Positions 56,221-57,567 of a stretch of 57,567 bases of DNA are shown piece by piece (the stretch's first letter is position 1; each line of letters opens with the position of its first letter). The position numbers and the translations under genes were made by a program. The notes under the pieces are model-generated. The model saw only the letters and a program-made list of their open reading frames with translations. It did not search any database and was not told where the DNA came from. This DNA is from an uncultured Prochlorococcus sp. (GTDB lineage Bacteria > Cyanobacteriota > Cyanobacteriia > PCC-6307 > Cyanobiaceae): assembly GCA_902525075.1 (NCBI GenBank), contig CABZFV010000010.1, forward strand, positions 1 to 57,567. The letters are read 5' to 3'.

Positions 56221-56235
56221 TATAGAATTTCTAAA

Positions 56236-56793
56236 CTATATTAAGAAGTTAAATGATTCAATTACATTACTAAACATACCGTCAACTTTATTCCATCTTT
56301 CTTCATTTGTACCCACAGCGAAAGTGTAAAGTGTTCCTCTATCAATTACGACAGTAGCTAATTCGTGTCTGGCCTGTTCATTTAAATTTAATTCATATTC
56401 TAAATCATAAAAAATATGATTAGAAGCCTCCCTCTGATTTGCATTTATAAGTTTTACCTCTCTACCTGAACCTTCAGGAGCAATAACTTTATCAATTAAT
56501 GTTTGACCTACTTCACTTGGACTTCCTAATTGTTCTAATTGAACCTCTTTATCTAAATCAGAAATAACTAAACTTAAGGTCTCATTACTATTTATTAAAT
56601 CATGATAAATAATTTCAGGTCCTCCATCTACTTTTACTCTAGTCCATCCTGTTGGATACAAAAAGGCATATCTTCCATCTGGACTTTGATAAGCTTCTAA
56701 TCCAGCATTGAGTCCGCCGCTACAAGCACTCAGTGTTAAACACAAAAAAATCAAAAATAAATATTTGAAAGGGTTAAATTTAATATTTTTCAT
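56236..56793 (-). CDS. psbP: PsbP-like lumenal lipoprotein of photosystem II
   Basis: 185 residues. Lipoprotein signal LFLIFLCLTLSACSGG with lipobox Cys near residue 24; then AYQSPDGRYAFLYPTGWTRV and a PsbP fold (LINANQREASNHIFYDLEYE). It stabilises the oxygen-evolving complex at the lumenal side. Convergent with the ABC exporter. Confidence 0.9.
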   Translation of the reverse strand: MKNIKFNPFKYLFLIFLCLTLSACSGGLNAGLEAYQSPDGRYAFLYPTGWTRVKVDGGPEIIYHDLINSNETLSLVISDLDKEVQLEQLGSPSEVGQTLIDKVIAPEGSGREVKLINANQREASNHIFYDLEYELNLNEQARHELATVVIDRGTLYTFAVGTNEERWNKVDGMFSNVIESFNFLI

Positions 56794-56896
56794 TTTGTTT
56801 GAAATTACTAACTAAAAACATAATAAGACATTAAAAGCAAACAATTATGGCAATTCAGAATTTTGCGTCTAAATTATTCCTAGAAATAGTTTAATT

Positions 56897-57496
56897 TTGA
56901 TTACTTATACCAAACCGCTTTCAAAATTAATTGGTCATTTTGAGAAATTCCCAGGGATTGGTCCAAGAACAGCGCAACGACTAGCTCTGTTTATTTTAAA
57001 ACAACCTGAAAGTACAATAAGAGATTTTTCAAAGGCTCTGTTAGAAGCACATAATAATGTTGGTCGTTGCAAAAAATGTTTCAATTTGACTTCAGAAGAT
57101 GAATGTGAAATTTGTAAAAATACTGAAAGAAATCAAAAACTAATCTGTGTAGTAGCAGAAACTAAAGATTTGCTTGCTTTGGAGCGAGCCAGAGAATTTA
57201 AAGGTGTTTACCATGTTATTGGTGGTTTAATATCTCCAATGGATTCTGTTGGCCCCGAACTCTTAGAAATAAGAAGCTTGGTAGAAAGAGTTAGTAAGTC
57301 TGAAATAGATGAGATCATATTGGCATTGACCCCCAGTGTTGAGGGAGATACAACAAGTCTTTATATTGGGAAATTGTTAGCCCCCTTTACTAAAGTTACG
57401 AGAATTGCATATGGCCTCCCAATGGGCAGTGAACTTGAATATGTGGATGAAGTAACACTTGCAAGGGCGTTAGAAGGAAGAACAAAACTAAATTAG
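56897..57496 (+). CDS. recR: Recombination protein RecR
   Basis: 199 residues, TTG start. Hh[16 protein letters not shown], zinc finger [16 protein letters not shown] and Toprim [19 protein letters not shown] are complete. It works with RecF/RecO in gap repair. Confidence 0.95.
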   Translation: MITYTKPLSKLIGHFEKFPGIGPRTAQRLALFILKQPESTIRDFSKALLEAHNNVGRCKKCFNLTSEDECEICKNTERNQKLICVVAETKDLLALERAREFKGVYHVIGGLISPMDSVGPELLEIRSLVERVSKSEIDEIILALTPSVEGDTTSLYIGKLLAPFTKVTRIAYGLPMGSELEYVDEVTLARALEGRTKLN

Positions 57497-57499
57497 ACC

Positions 57500-57567
57500 A
57501 TGAGAGACAATAATCTAATCAAGAAAGAAAAAATCTTAAGACTTCCCTCTTGGATTAAATTTCCTAT
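57500..57567 (+). CDS. lipA: Lipoyl synthase, first 22 residues (runs off window)
   Basis: The frame begins MRDNNLIKKEKILRLPSWIK. The LPSWIKFP stretch is the typical N-terminus of LipA in these cyanobacteria, and LipA behind RecR is a familiar order. Only 22 codons are visible, so the call is tentative. Confidence 0.6.
   Translation, partial: MRDNNLIKKEKILRLPSWIKFP

Overview
The window looks like a very AT-rich genome of a marine unicellular cyanobacterium, most likely high-light Prochlorococcus. The support is a high-light-inducible stress protein, PsbY-like and PsbP-like photosystem II proteins, a CrtH-type carotenoid isomerase, a DUF2488/MgPME-cyclase protein, TrmFO, very short intergenic spaces and tiny genes. 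The species call is inference from gene content and base composition, not from a marker-gene match.

Positions 1 to about 28.4 kb form an accessory island. Its left half is a serial array of units lying between copies of tRNA-Pro(UGG). One copy is intact (6962-7035, minus). Two are degenerate near-full-length copies (4101, 10640). Three are 3'-half remnants (1746, 8827, 14278). Two further fragments lie at the right edge (28138 and 28268). Between them, all on the minus strand, are five large genes for proteins with unrelated N-terminal parts (metalloprotease-like, GH114-like glycosidase, RTX, Ig-like/Calx-beta, propeller-like). A decayed sixth copy lies at 9002, and another full member stands at the right edge (26687). 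All share one highly conserved C-terminal module of about 150-210 residues. The boundaries also carry paired direct repeats in 11- or 12-bp phase, tRNA-type terminators and, twice, a DUF1330 gene.

Positions 15.6-26.7 kb hold the machinery that probably exports and decorates cell-surface material: a parvulin-like protein, a Wzt/Wzm-type glycan ABC exporter, two GT4-like glycosyltransferases and a GT32-like glycosyltransferase. They also hold a type I secretion ABC protein (cyclic-nucleotide-binding-like domain, inactive C39-like domain, ABC core), its HlyD-like adaptor, and a predicted outer-membrane barrel protein. I infer that the C-terminal-module proteins are the substrates of this type I system, and that the tRNA-linked array lets their N-terminal domains be exchanged. 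No integrase and no TolC are visible in the window.

From 28.4 kb rightward the sequence is mostly core genome: apt, two porin genes with an essentially identical 956-bp 3' part flanking a TPR-sulfotransferase, small proteins, an hli gene, tRNA-Lys, psbY, trmFO, crtH, an atypical response regulator, grxD-bolA, a PlsC-like acyltransferase, pdxJ, recC-(methyltransferase)-recB-recD, deaD with a hairpin directly before its start codon, a lipid-type ABC exporter, psbP, recR and the start of lipA.
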